Shown: positions 10,604-20,778 of the stretch, in pieces | Position numbering within the stretch: position 1 is the stretch's first letter | How the letters are laid out: the number at the start of each line of letters is the position of its first letter | From: Henricia sp. BOLD:AAB3569 | Taxonomy: Eukaryota; Echinodermata; Asteroidea; Spinulosida; Echinasteridae | Direction of reading: 5' to 3' | Length of the DNA stretch: 64,000 bases | NCBI GenBank assembly: GCA_037783545.1 | Contig: JBBELK010001063.1 | Location: forward strand, 124,001-188,000 | Translations under genes and position numbers: made by a program | Notes under the pieces: generated by a model | What the model was told of the DNA's origin: nothing | What the model saw: only the letters and a program-made list of their open reading frames with translations | The model's database searches: none

Positions 10604-12174
10604 AATTGTTTCATTGTTTGGATTATCATTTTTGAGTGATTGTATGACACAGATTTGAAACAATGGTAATTGGTTCTAAATATTGAGCCGTTGGCTGAAG
10701 TATTCATTGCAAAATCACATTGACAAGCATGGTTGAGTGATTTGTTTTAGTGTAGAGCCACTGCCTAGGCAATACTTTTGCAGTCTATAGGGTTCTGAGA
10801 TTTGTTTGCACCAGTTATCAACAAATGCCTGTGTTCTTGTTGCAAAAGAAAGAAGAAAGTTTGGATATTGTTATAAAGGTATCATAAAACGGAACTTGCA
10901 GACGCAATAACATAAACAAACCTTTCAAAATGATGATTTGGAGTTCAGTTAGGCTAATTTGTACTACCAAATTAAACTTTCAGTACAGTTTTTAACATGT
11001 AAATATTGACAATTTGAGATATTGTTAAAACAGATTCTTAATGGTGTCTTCCCCACTCCCAACCCCCTCCTGTGTATTCATAGTTAATTGTGACATATTA
11101 AAGGAGTGTGTCCAAATCACATTTTTAAACTCCCCCCGCACCCCCATTTTTGCCATAGATGTTGAGATTTTGTACCATATTTTTCGCCATATTTTTTTCA
11201 TTACAATTCAATAGTGTCACGTTCGCAATCCGTATATTTTCAAGGATATCGTAAAAAAACACTGATCTTTTGTAAACTAATTTATATGGTTTATAAAGCA
11301 GTGCAGTAATTATACCAACCTGTTTGCTTCCACATGTATCCAAATTGGAGATTGCAAATTCCATTTTCTCTCTCTCTCCATGAATAGTATTTTGGTGAGG
11401 TTACATGTAGGCATACAACATCTATTTTCTAGGAAAGTCTGAACACACTCCTATAATTCCCCCTCCCCCTCCCCCAAGTAAACTCTTCTGAACAAATAGG
11501 CCTGTGGAAAATGAAATCTGACTGTTGGATTGCTCAGAAAAGAATTTAACCAGTTGTTCGTGGTTTAAGTACAGTGCATCAAGATTATCGTTAGATTATG
11601 TGTTGTAATACCGTAGTGATCGAGTGTAGTCACTAGTACAATTGGCTATAAAAACATATTCCATATGACACAACTCATATGATTTGCGTTATACTGCCTA
11701 TATACGTGTAGGCCATGCACTCAAGGTAAGGGCTACCAAAGTGATGTGCTAATAAACCAACCTCTCACAACGAAACAAGACCGGATTAACCATTCTCTTT
11801 ATTTAATTTGAGACATTGTATTATATCAGCGCGTGTCTTTTCATTTGCAAATTTTATCACAAAAGAAGGCACTGAAAACCTCGTTTTTGATGACCATTTG
11901 AAATTCATATATGAGTGAGGCCGGGAGGGGTAACTGGTCCGCATCGAGACGACCAAGGTAGTAAAGTGTCTTGCTCAAGGGCACAGGATTCCAACCTGCA
12001 CATTCACACAAGAAGTTACCTTTTTTGCCCTTCAACAATTTTCGTGAAAGGTAAGTGTGCTTGCTGGTCAGAGCTCATTGTGGAGGGGACCCACAGTTGA
12101 AAACAAAGGTTGGGGCGGGACGAGGGGAGTGAATACATTTAAAGAACGGGAGTAGCCCACTGCAATGTGACTCA
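10604..12174. other. Gene-free spacer, part of the duplicated TRIM flanks
   Basis: Positions 11204-11457 repeat 5748-6002. From about 11700 the sequence (TAAGGGCTACCAAAGT... to GTGTCTTGCTCAAGGGCAC at about 11965) is shared with 18310-18740 and 60060-60500, so it belongs to the segmentally duplicated TRIM upstream flank. No gene is seen. Confidence 0.7.
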
Positions 12175-12345
12175 AATAGACTACTAAAGTGTGACGTCGG
12201 TTGCCATGGTTTTTGGGTCTAAACATTCGCTGGTAATCTGAAACGTCCATTGGTATAGCGCAGGGAAACAGTTCACTGGTTTTAGTGTAGACCCAAAAAC
12301 CATGGCAACACACAAGGGGTGACGTTTTCACTTTAGAAGTCTATT
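12175..12345. mobile_element. MITE of about 171 bp with long inverted termini
   Basis: AATAGACTACTAAAGTG at the left is inverted at the right as CACTTTAGAAGTCTATT. Inner arms GGTTGCCATGGTTTTTGGGT and ACCCAAAAACCATGGCAAC also pair. Paralogous flanks at about 18715-18745 and 60500-60530 read straight through as GACTCAAATTTGTGGGGATT or close variants, which is the uninterrupted site. The junctions suit a TA target. Confidence 0.85.
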
Positions 12346-12495
12346 GTGGGGATTGCTTAAATGACAGCCCAAAGAAACCACTGAAGATTGAACTGTTTTG
12401 TACGCATGCCTGTGGGGAATTGTTGGTGAGATGACGTCGCAACTTTTCTCATGAATATGGAAATCATTAGCCTAAAACGGAAAACTTACAAGTAT

Positions 12496-12673
12496 TTACC
12501 ACTTGCACGGAACCGCCATATTGGCAAAACAGCGAGGCTTTCCTTGCTTAAACAATTACTCCCTCGCGTCGTTACCATGCATGTCGGTTGCTGTGACGTT
12601 GACTTTTGTCCATTGTAAAACATTATTTATGCCAGAAAGCCTCGTTTTGAATGCGACCGTGCAAGTGGTGAAT
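12496..12673. mobile_element. MITE of about 178 bp
   Basis: TTTACCACTTGCACGG and CCGTGCAAGTGGTGAA form the ends. Inner arms CAAAACAGCGAGGCTTTCC and GAAAGCCTCGTTTTG also pair. The paralogous flank at about 18885 runs CCTAAAGCGGTAAAGTCTC without it, so it inserted after the duplication. Confidence 0.8.
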
Positions 12674-13315
12674 AGCTAAAGTCTCTGAAATTGATTGGAG
12701 TATGCAAAACATATACCAGCAAACGTTCATGTAAATTCGAATACGCTCATAAAATTGTACATGTAGATAAAACGAAAATTATATTGGAAAAATATGATCA
12801 TGACATTATAATAAAAGATTGAAACATATGTAGGCCTACATGTATATACCAATATGTATGGGCCAATTTATAAAAACAATGCAATATTCATTTTTCTGAA
12901 TATCTACTTTTTTGATCAATCCTGTATTGCTCATTCCCAAAATAGTACTTGAATATTTAACAATACACAAGCATTATATAAACTGTCAAACTCATCTACA
13001 AGTACTGGATCAGGTCAATAAATTACAGATATGAAATAGTCGATTCCTTGTTCAACACTAGCTGTATTGAGAATCTAAGCTAATAAATCAAATAAAGCGA
13101 TGTTTTTTACAAGTTTCTAAAGTTACTGAGTTAAAGGCAGTAGGGCCGACACATATGATTGGTATCTCGGATAATCAGAAATGTTCACATATTTACACAT
13201 AACTTACACGATATAAACATGATGACGGTAGAAAACTTCCCCTGAAATGGTTTTGTCTGAAGTGCTATATTTTTAAGAGCAAAACAATTACTTTCGTCTC
13301 GCGAGACGTAAATTT

Positions 13316-13486
13316 ATTTCGCCCAAAAACTATTTCGCCCTGGACCACTTCGCCCTGAACTACTTCGCCCAAGTGCCATTTCGCCCCCAAACCACCCTGT
13401 CCAAACACTACTTCGCCCAAAAGCCACTTTACCCCAAAACAACCAGGGCGAAGTGGTTTAGGGCGAAGTGGTTTTGGGGCGAAATG
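13316..13486. repeat. TTCGCCC repeat cluster, partly inverted
   Basis: The motif (A/C)TTCGCCC recurs with spacings of about 12-20 bp on the plus strand. It ends in two inverted copies, AGGGCGAAGTGGTTT and GGGCGAAGTGGTTT, with a final GGGGCGAAAT. The block is a palindromic cluster with no coding sequence. Confidence 0.8.
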
Positions 13487-13699
13487 ACAGTAAATCCTTT
13501 TTTGAGTATTTTCTCAAAGGTTAGACGAAGTACGGAGCTGGTTTTTGCTCAGGTTGGTTTTAATCATGTATATCTTCAATCACACAGGAGGATAAAACTA
13601 TTTGTAACAGTTTACCAATCATGTATACTATTTTTAATCTTTGAGTATTACACAACAATTATCAACTTATCTACAGAAGCATACCTTTAAAAAAACTAA

Positions 13700-13960
13700 A
13701 ATACAGTAAACTGTCAATATAACACCCCCTGACATAACACACTTCCTGGTATACATGTAGCTCCCTTTTAAAGTCCCGGTAGTTATTCTGTTCATGGTGT
13801 ATGCATTGGTTATAGCGCTGTTTAGATATAAGGCTTATGTTAGTTCGGTCCCTTAAAGAGCGCTATAATGAGAGTTCACTCTAATAATAGAATGCGTTTT
13901 TATTAATAACTGATTCATCATACATTTTAGTTTAATTGAATTATTCAAATACGAGAGAAG
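13700..13960 (+). repeat. TRIM-spacer repeat, A/B boundary copy
   Basis: The block from ACAGTAAACTGTCAATATAA to the TTTAATTGAATTATTCAAAT region recurs at about 19330-19740 and 43930-44200, each time downstream of the next TRIM gene's 3' end. It marks the boundaries of the duplicated units. Confidence 0.8.
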
Positions 13961-14062
13961 ATTTAAGAAACACGAGAAAATTGCAAGGCCCCGACTGGGT
14001 TTCGATCCCAGATCCTTGGCATAAATGGCCAACCGTTCTACCAACTGAGCTATCTGGGCAAC
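13955..14062 (-). mobile_element. tRNA-derived SINE fragment (minus strand)
   Basis: On the minus strand 14062-13987 reads as a tRNA-like region with A box TAGCTCAGTTGGTAGA, an arm TTGGC...GCCAA and B box GGATCGAAACC, followed by a tail (TTGCAATTTTCTCGTGTTTC). The 5' GCCCAGA cannot pair with the 3' CGGGGCC and position 33 is A, so this is not a functional tRNA. The same tail follows a second fragment at 14170-14262. Confidence 0.78.
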
Positions 14063-14487
14063 CTGTCGGAGCGTCACAACAATCCCGTGCTTGCCACTCT
14101 TTTTGCAACAATGCAGTGGGGCAAATCCATGCCAACCAATTCAGCTACACTAATGACCTATCGTGAAGAGAGTGTATGCCAAGGATCTGGGTTCGAATCC
14201 CAGTCGGGGCCATGCAATTTTCTCGTGTTTCTAAAATCTTCTCTAATTGTCAATCCTATCATATACCCCATTATACACAATAACAATGACCTCTGTAGTA
14301 AATGGGTTGGCATGGATCCCCCCTCCCCCACAGCCCCTATGGAGGTAATACCTCGCTTCACAATAGGCCATCCGTGTAGCTAAATTGGTTGGCATGGATT
14401 TGCCCCACTGTGTTGTCGGAAAAAGAGTGGCAAGCACGAGATTGTTGTGACGCTCCGTTAGGATGCCCAGATAGCTCAGTTTGTAGA
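14041..14487. repeat. Inverted repeat containing SINE pieces
   Basis: Arms of about 125 bp (14041-14163 and 14361-14487) are inverted copies, sharing GCGTCACAACAATC and GCAAATCCATGCCAACCAAT with their complements. The spacer carries the 3' half of the same SINE family on the plus strand at 14170-14262 (B box GGTTCGAATCC). The right arm carries an A-box half at about 14461-14495. Confidence 0.75.
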
Positions 14488-15061
14488 GTACTTTCCTATC
14501 ATCAGAATCACACTGATCACATTTTGCTTTAAAATCAAACAATACTAATAGGCAGATATTAAATCTGACGAGGATTACATTTGAACGTTACAGCTGCCCT
14601 TTCATTATTCAAACTTGACATTCCGATCCGCCAGATTAATAATTTACAAAATTGGAATTAGGCAATAAAACATTTTAAGGGTAACTTATCATATGTAAGA
14701 TTTTCAGTCGTCTTGGCTTTCACCGATTTGAAATCGGGAGGGGCCCCAGACCCAAGACTGTCTTGGATAGGCGTTATAGAGAGAAGGATATCGGGACTTT
14801 TTGGTAGGGGACCCCACCCCCTGTCCTCCTTCACCTCACGTGACTATAACCGCTGTTCGGTAACCAATCACGTAATTCTTATACTCATAATAGGCTTATA
14901 GGACTGGAATCAAAGTAGGTATATTACCATTTCAAATTGGCAGGCAACATGAAGGTGTTTGTGCATGGTTATTTGCGCGAAACACCCTTTTGAAACATAT
15001 TGTTGCATTATAGGAAGTACTTGTGCCAGTGAGGAATTTGAAAGAGCAGTTCTTCCAACCA

Positions 15062-15379
15062 TCATGCTCGATGGAAAATTCGTACAGACATCTCATTAGC
15101 CACCACGAGATCACCACAAGGAGAGAACGCCACTCCGCCTGCCAACAATAATCCCTGAGCTATGCACTGTACATACACTCCTTTAGCAGTGTAATGATGC
15201 AGTTCACTGTATCCCTCTTGGTCATGAACGGTGACGTAAATATCACCCGCCTCGTCGCAACACGCGATGTGAGGCCACTTGAACCGCCGATTGGGTATTT
15301 TGGTGCTGAAAACCTCATTTCCCGAAAAATCCAGGCAGAGTAAGCTGCTTGCATCGTGACTAGATATGTTGGAAGGCAA
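15062..15379 (-). pseudogene. TRIM-B C-terminal propeller remnant (out of frame)
   Basis: This frame continues the NHL-like propeller of TRIM-B after a deletion of about 17 bp near 15370-15380. It shows LLCLDFSGNEVFSTK, ACCDEAGDIYVTVHD, GVAFSPCGDLVVA and a final IFHRA stop, all aligned with TRIM-C and TRIM-D. It lacks its own valid start and is best read as the detached 3' part of the gene. Confidence 0.85.
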
Positions 15380-16937
15380 TGCCCGATGGACATATGCGAG
15401 TAGGAATGATTGAAATCAACGACCCATCGAGGTTTGTCACAAAAACAACGTTTCTTTCTTTGTCTGCCACAGCTACGCGATTCTGCTCATCCGCAGCATT
15501 ACAAGTAAGTTTACTTTCTCGCAGTTCCCCAGATTCATCTTGTGCCGGTCTGAACTGACTAATTAACTGCTGGTCAGTGTTAAACACTTTAACCAAATCG
15601 CCATCTTTGACCAACACCAAATCTCGTGCCACTGCCATTCTACAATCGCCCCGCAAGCCACCTTCTGGATTTAAGGAAGTATTGAAGCGTCCATTGCACG
15701 TAAATATATATATTTTTGCTCTCATGTAATTAAGTACGGCAATATCACCGTTTTTAAAGGTGCCAATGTCGAATGGACGCATTTCGCCGTCTCCAATCTC
15801 CTCCCCTTCGAACTCATTCTTCCAATGCCACTTCTCCTGATAAAGTATTTCCCCCAGATCTGTATCGGAGATTACATCTTGACACTTGAACCCAATGAAT
15901 GACATTTTGTGGTTGCCCTTTTCAAGCACAAGTTTCTCTTGAAATTCCAGGTTGTGCATCACCTTGGGCCTAAGATCCAACATCTCAAAGTCGTCAGCAT
16001 GTTGCATCAAGTCACCCACAGCGGTTACAATGGTCTTGGCTCTCTCCATCTTGTCACGATTACTGTTTAACACTTTTTCATACTCTTCATCTCTGTCCTT
16101 ACCGATTTTGGTGATTTCGTCTCTGAGAAGCCGAGCCTTGGTTTGAATTTTGGCGATATCCTCTTTTTCCTTAGCAGAAACATCATCGCAAGCTTTGGTC
16201 ACCATCAGCTTCAATCTCTTCCGTGAGTGAGATATGGATTCTTGCGAGGCTTGGAATTTCTCCTCGCCCTTCTGAAACTTCTTCAAGATCTCATCAACAT
16301 CTTTATGGTGAGATCGAACAGCATCTGTAATGCTGTTTAATGTGTGTTCCGCTGCATGATGGTCAATTACTCCACACATTGAACAGATTAGTATGTTGCA
16401 AGTCTCGCAGTAAAAGGAGAGACTTTGGTCAGGGTGCTGTGTGCATTTTGGTGAATGAGCTTGAGGATCCTTCACTGTGACCCCGTGGCTTGGACTGATA
16501 TCTGACACAATTCGGTGCTTCTTTGTGTGTTTAAAACGCATGTGAGCAGCCTCACATTGTTGGCAGATGTTCGCATTGCAGTCCAGGCATCGGGAGACGG
16601 CCTCCAAACCGTCTTCACACTCTTCACAAATCAGATTAGAAGCCGAGGTTTCCCCAAGTAACTTCTCCCGTTTGTTGACGTCATCGACAAGCGAGCTCAG
16701 GAAGAAACAGCTCTTGAGATTTTCAAGGCGCGAATCTGGAATCTCCGTGGTCTTCCTACAGACTGGGCAGATGATCTTATCGGCATCAGGTTGATGCTTG
16801 CTGACCAAGTCTTCCAAGCAATCCCGGCAAAAGTTATGTAAGCAGTCTAGTATCTTTGGGTCTTTGAAACGGCGCAAGCAGATTGGGCATTCCAGATGTT
16901 CATGGCTGATCTCACATTTGGCTGTAGATTCGGCCAT
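15360..16937 (-). CDS. TRIM-B: RING / B-box 1 / B-box 2 / coiled-coil / partial NHL protein
   Basis: This is a predicted RING-type E3 ubiquitin ligase of the TRIM-NHL kind, 525 residues, single exon. The RING is complete: C17, C20, C32, H34, C37, C40, C57, C60. B-box 1 spans about 104-141 (CEEC, CLDC, CQQC) and B-box 2 about 165-198 (C165, H168, CETC, CSMC, H). A charged coiled coil follows to about 340, then NHL-like blades (LVKVFNTDQQLISQF, NRVAVAD, VVFVTNLDGS). The start at 16937 is shared by the paralogues. A deletion of about 17 bp near 15375 shifts the frame, so the protein ends SGIAFQHI, missing roughly the last 95-100 residues. It may still make a truncated ligase or a dominant-negative form; decay into a pseudogene is equally possible. 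Confidence 0.85.
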   Translation of the reverse strand: MAESTAKCEISHEHLECPICLRRFKDPKILDCLHNFCRDCLEDLVSKHQPDADKIICPVCRKTTEIPDSRLENLKSCFFLSSLVDDVNKREKLLGETSASNLICEECEDGLEAVSRCLDCNANICQQCEAAHMRFKHTKKHRIVSDISPSHGVTVKDPQAHSPKCTQHPDQSLSFYCETCNILICSMCGVIDHHAAEHTLNSITDAVRSHHKDVDEILKKFQKGEEKFQASQESISHSRKRLKLMVTKACDDVSAKEKEDIAKIQTKARLLRDEITKIGKDRDEEYEKVLNSNRDKMERAKTIVTAVGDLMQHADDFEMLDLRPKVMHNLEFQEKLVLEKGNHKMSFIGFKCQDVISDTDLGEILYQEKWHWKNEFEGEEIGDGEMRPFDIGTFKNGDIAVLNYMRAKIYIFTCNGRFNTSLNPEGGLRGDCRMAVARDLVLVKDGDLVKVFNTDQQLISQFRPAQDESGELRESKLTCNAADEQNRVAVADKERNVVFVTNLDGSLISIIPTRICPSGIAFQHI

Positions 16938-19385
16938 CGCGATTTCGTTTGATTGAATGTGCCTAGGGAAAATAAAACTCGAAGATAGGTTTTAAAAAGT
17001 AAAGTTTGGTTGTGTCCCCATTATTGCATCTTATATTACTATTAACATTTTGTGATGAAAGTCCCAACTTTATTCGTGTGTGTGTGTGTGTGGAGATATA
17101 AAATTTCAGGAAGGAATGCCATATGCGGCCGCTATACTGCGTGGAACACACACTCAAAATATATTGGGCAAGTCAGAAGAACTTGTAACTTTGCACGTGG
17201 TTTATATGCCATAACAATGCAACCCCTCTTTGTGTGTGGATATGGAATTCAACCCAAAATGAAACAAACCTAATGTAAACAAACTTGAATCCAAACCGTA
17301 TTCGTTACTTTAGAAATGAGTTTAAGAAGTATTCGTTAATTTATAAATGAGTTTAACACTTCTTATTCCAACCACTTTCCAACCACTTTCCTGCAATATA
17401 ATTACTTTACTTACTGTAAATTATACACTCTTCTTTCACCTACGAATTAAATTTGGCGCAATGGAAGTCTAAAAAGATGAACTACAAATGGCGCAGCATA
17501 AAATAAGTCACGAGTGATTTCGAAACTCACCTGATATGAACCAAAATAGCTGCTGGGATTTAAGGTGAAAGGTTAGATATAAAGTAAATCGTGTTTACCG
17601 TGCAATTATGGCGAGACTGGTAATTTGCTGTTCAAAGGCCATTTATAAAAATGGATTCCCAGAACAAGGTTAGATATATAAATTGCAATGTACAATGATT
17701 AGATAAAGGATGGAAATTATAATTTATACGCAGCAATTCGCTGTTCAAAGGCCGTTTTGTATTATTGATTCCCATCAGAACAATTAACGCCACTACATCC
17801 AGAAAATTTAGCTACATTGTTCATGAACCTTTCTCCATGCATAGACGCAGATAAAAATTAGCGTTAATTTTCCTAAAATAAAGGTACAGTTGCAGGTTAA
17901 AGACAAATTACATGATTATAGACAACTTATTAAAAAGCATTTTCGATTAGCAATTTCTTCCTTTTCTTGTCAACTTATGAAGCAAGAATTTGGGTAACTG
18001 CAAATGATGTATTGCTTAGGGCTTAAATATCCTTGCCGTGATTGGTCAGTATACTCTCTAAATGCAGGAGTGAAAAACTCACTCTTCAAAAATAAGATTT
18101 TCCAGATATCGATATTTTGAACATCCACACATCAGGCTTCATCCAGGAAACCAAGTTCTAGGTCGATGTGATGCTCCAGTAAACCAAAATGACCATTTGA
18201 AAATTAGAAAATGTACAGTAGGTATAGGAAACGTTGGTATAAATTTGCGATTTTCTCAAAACCACATATAAGGTAAAAAAAACAATTTGTCGGGGACAAA
18301 TATGCCCACACACCATAGGCCATACACTCAAGGTAAGGGCTACCAAAGTGAAGTGCGAATAAACTAACCTCTCACAACGAAACAAGACCGAATTATCCAT
18401 TCTCTTTATTTAATTTATTACATATCACCAATTTTATCACAAAAGAAGGCACTGAAAACCTCGTTTTTGATGACAATTTGAAATTCATATATGAGTGAGG
18501 CCAGGAGGTATAACTACTCCGCATCGAGACGACCAAGGTAGTAAAGTGTCTTGCTCAAGGGCACAGCAAGAGTCGCAACTAGCTCTCATGGCCAGGATTC
18601 CAACCTGCACATTGACACAAGAAGCCCTTCAACATTTCAGAGCTTATTGGAGAGAGGACCCACAGTTGAAAACAAAGGGAAGAAAATTACCCTTAAAGAG
18701 CAACAGTAGCCCACTGCAATTTGTGACTCAAATTTGTGGGGATTGTTCAAATGAAAGCCTAAACAAACTGAGTAAACTGAAGAAACCACTAAAATGAAAC
18801 CGTTTGTACGCAAGCCTGTAGAGAATTGTTGGTGAGATGACGTCGCAACTTTGCTAATGAATATGGAAATTCATTAGCCTAAAGCGGTAAAGTCTCTGAA
18901 ATTGATTGGAGTATGCAAAACATTATCCAGCAAACGTACATGTAATAAAACATCCATTTCATATACACTCATAAAATTGTAGATAAAACAATGTATTTGG
19001 AAAAATATGATCATAGATTGACACCTATGTATACCAATATGTTTGGGCCAATTTTCTAAAAACAATGCAGTATTCATTTATCAACATTTTTCTGAATATC
19101 TACCTTTTTTATAAATCCTGTATTGCTCAGTACTTGATCAGATCAATGAATTAAATATATCAAATAATCCATTCCTTGTTCAACACTATAGCTGTATTGA
19201 GAAACTAAGCCAATAAATCAAATAAAGCGATGTTTTTTTTACAAGTTTCTAAAGTTGCTGAGATAAACTTCGAGTATTACACATCAATTATCAACATATC
19301 TACAGAAGCATACATTCATACAATAAAATACAGTAAACTGTCAATATAATAATTAATAACCCCTGATACAACACTCTTTCTGATA
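16938..19385. other. TRIM-B upstream flank (duplicated), no gene
   Basis: From the start codon outward the sequence matches TRIM-D and TRIM-E flanks for more than 1 kb (for example TTAAAAAGTAAAGTTTGG, then AATTACTTTACTTACTG). At about 18068-18098 the start of the inverted-repeat element seen at 58994 is fused to sequence equivalent to about 59838, so about 0.8 kb was deleted here. Positions 18310-19260 match 60060-60640 and 11700-13100. No open frame of interest is present. Confidence 0.75.
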
Positions 19386-19531
19386 TAGACCGTATCGAAT
19401 AGCCGCCATTTCGTGGGGCACCTTTTGTTACTTAAACCGTTCAACAATGGAAGCACAATATGTGCAACCATGCATGTCCTTAAGAAACAAAGAAACTGCC
19501 CCACGAAATGGCGGCTAACCGATACGGTCTA
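19386..19531. mobile_element. MITE of 146 bp, TA-flanked
   Basis: Termini TAGACCGTATCG and CGATACGGTCTA, with arms of about 36 bp (inner GCCGCCATTTCGTGGGGCA and its complement), are flanked by TA. The paralogous spacers at 13750 and 43980 read straight through at this point (TGTAGCTCCC), which gives an empty site. This is Tc1/mariner-like in target choice, with no coding capacity. Confidence 0.9.
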
Positions 19532-20034
19532 TAGCTCTCTTTTTTCCCGGGAGTTACATATTTTCTGTTCATTGTGTATGCATTGGTTATAGCGCTGTTT
19601 AGTTACAGGCTCACATTAGTTCGGTTCGGTCAGTTGAAAGAGCGCTACAATGAGAGTTTACTCAATATGAATGCGTTTTTAACAATAACTGATTAATCAT
19701 CATAAATTCTAGTTTAATCGAAATATTCAAATATTTAATTTTGTTGTCTTGACAATACGTGTACTGCCATCAGGGAGAGGTTTTGCCCGTCAGATTTTTT
19801 TATGTCAGCTTGTTTCGGACAGGTGGACACACAAAAAATGCATTACATTATTTTTTTGGTGTCGGAGCAGGGAGGGGTTTTGACCCCCAAAACCGCTCCC
19901 CTCTGGATCCGCGCCTGCATTGTTCCCCCATTGTGTCTCAAACATCAAAGGAATTTCCAAGGAATTCTTTTCAGTTTTTAGGGGAGTTGGTGCGTTAACA
20001 AAAGGGAAGAGTGTGTTGAGATACAGCGGCGTAA
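19532..20034. other. TRIM-spacer repeat remainder and gene-free DNA
   Basis: The left part (to about 19740) is the B/C copy of the TRIM-spacer repeat. The remainder is unassigned. Short open frames overlap the edge of the next transposon and are not convincing. Confidence 0.6.
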
Positions 20035-20778
20035 TACCCCAGTCACAATTAGCTTGCGATGGGTTTGCGAGTAGTTTGCGACGGATTTCTAGGCATTTTC
20101 GGCCGGGACTCCTTGCGGCTGCCGGGTCATTTTTGGGCATCGAGTTACTTTTAACTCGGACTTAAAACCTGGTGTGGCGTTTCGCATCGCAAACTGATCG
20201 CCAAGAAATCGATCGATGCCTGGCCGATGTCCGGCAGGGCATCGCACACATCGGGCGGGCTCCGGGCCAAATGTTTGACCACCGAGACAATCCATATATC
20301 GGCCAGGCGCCGCCCAGGCGCCGTCCAGGCGCCGCCCAGACGCTGCTCAGACGCTGGCCCGGTCCCGTCCGGCGTCCGGCCAACTTGGCGGCGCCCGGCC
20401 GGAAATCGGCCAGAAAACGGCCGGGGTATCGCAGTGACATAGGCAGGACATCGGCACGACATCGGACGAGTGCCTGCCGGACACCGGCCGATAAACGGGC
20501 CAAGAAATCGACCCCATTGTGACTGTGACCGCCAAATCGCGCGATCGTTCGCCTACCTCTACACGCCGACCGATGCCTATAAATCGCACACGCCGCCCGG
20601 CCTCCGTTTTAATTATGACTTACACCTGGGCGGCGCCTGGCCGATATATGGATTGTCTGGGTTGTCAAAAAATTTGCCCGGCAGCCGCAAGGAGTCCCGT
20701 GGGGCCCCGGCCGAAAATGCCTAGAAATCCGTCGCAAACTACTCGCAAACCCATCGCAAGCTAATTGTGACTGGGGTA
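20035..20778. mobile_element. Hairpin transposon with long inverted termini, CCCCAGTCACA family
   Basis: The first 72 bp or so (TACCCCAGTCACAATTAGC onward) are repeated in perfect inverse at the right end. After a short indel the pairing continues through ACTCCTTGCGGCTGCCGGG. An inner pair of arms lies at about 20272-20320 and 20628-20672 (GACAATCCATATATCGGCC against its complement). Flanks are GTAA and TTAG, compatible with a degenerate TTAA duplication. The interior is much richer in GC than its surroundings. It has no transposase, so it is non-autonomous. Confidence 0.88.

Noticed and set aside
5748..11457. Long terminal repeats of an LTR retrotransposon
   Set aside because: The 255-bp direct repeats lack TG...CA ends, a primer-binding site or any internal coding sequence.
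13987..14062. Functional tRNA gene
   Set aside because: The A and B boxes are good, but the acceptor strands do not pair and the anticodon loop lacks T33. The tail shared with a nearby fragment shows it is a SINE.
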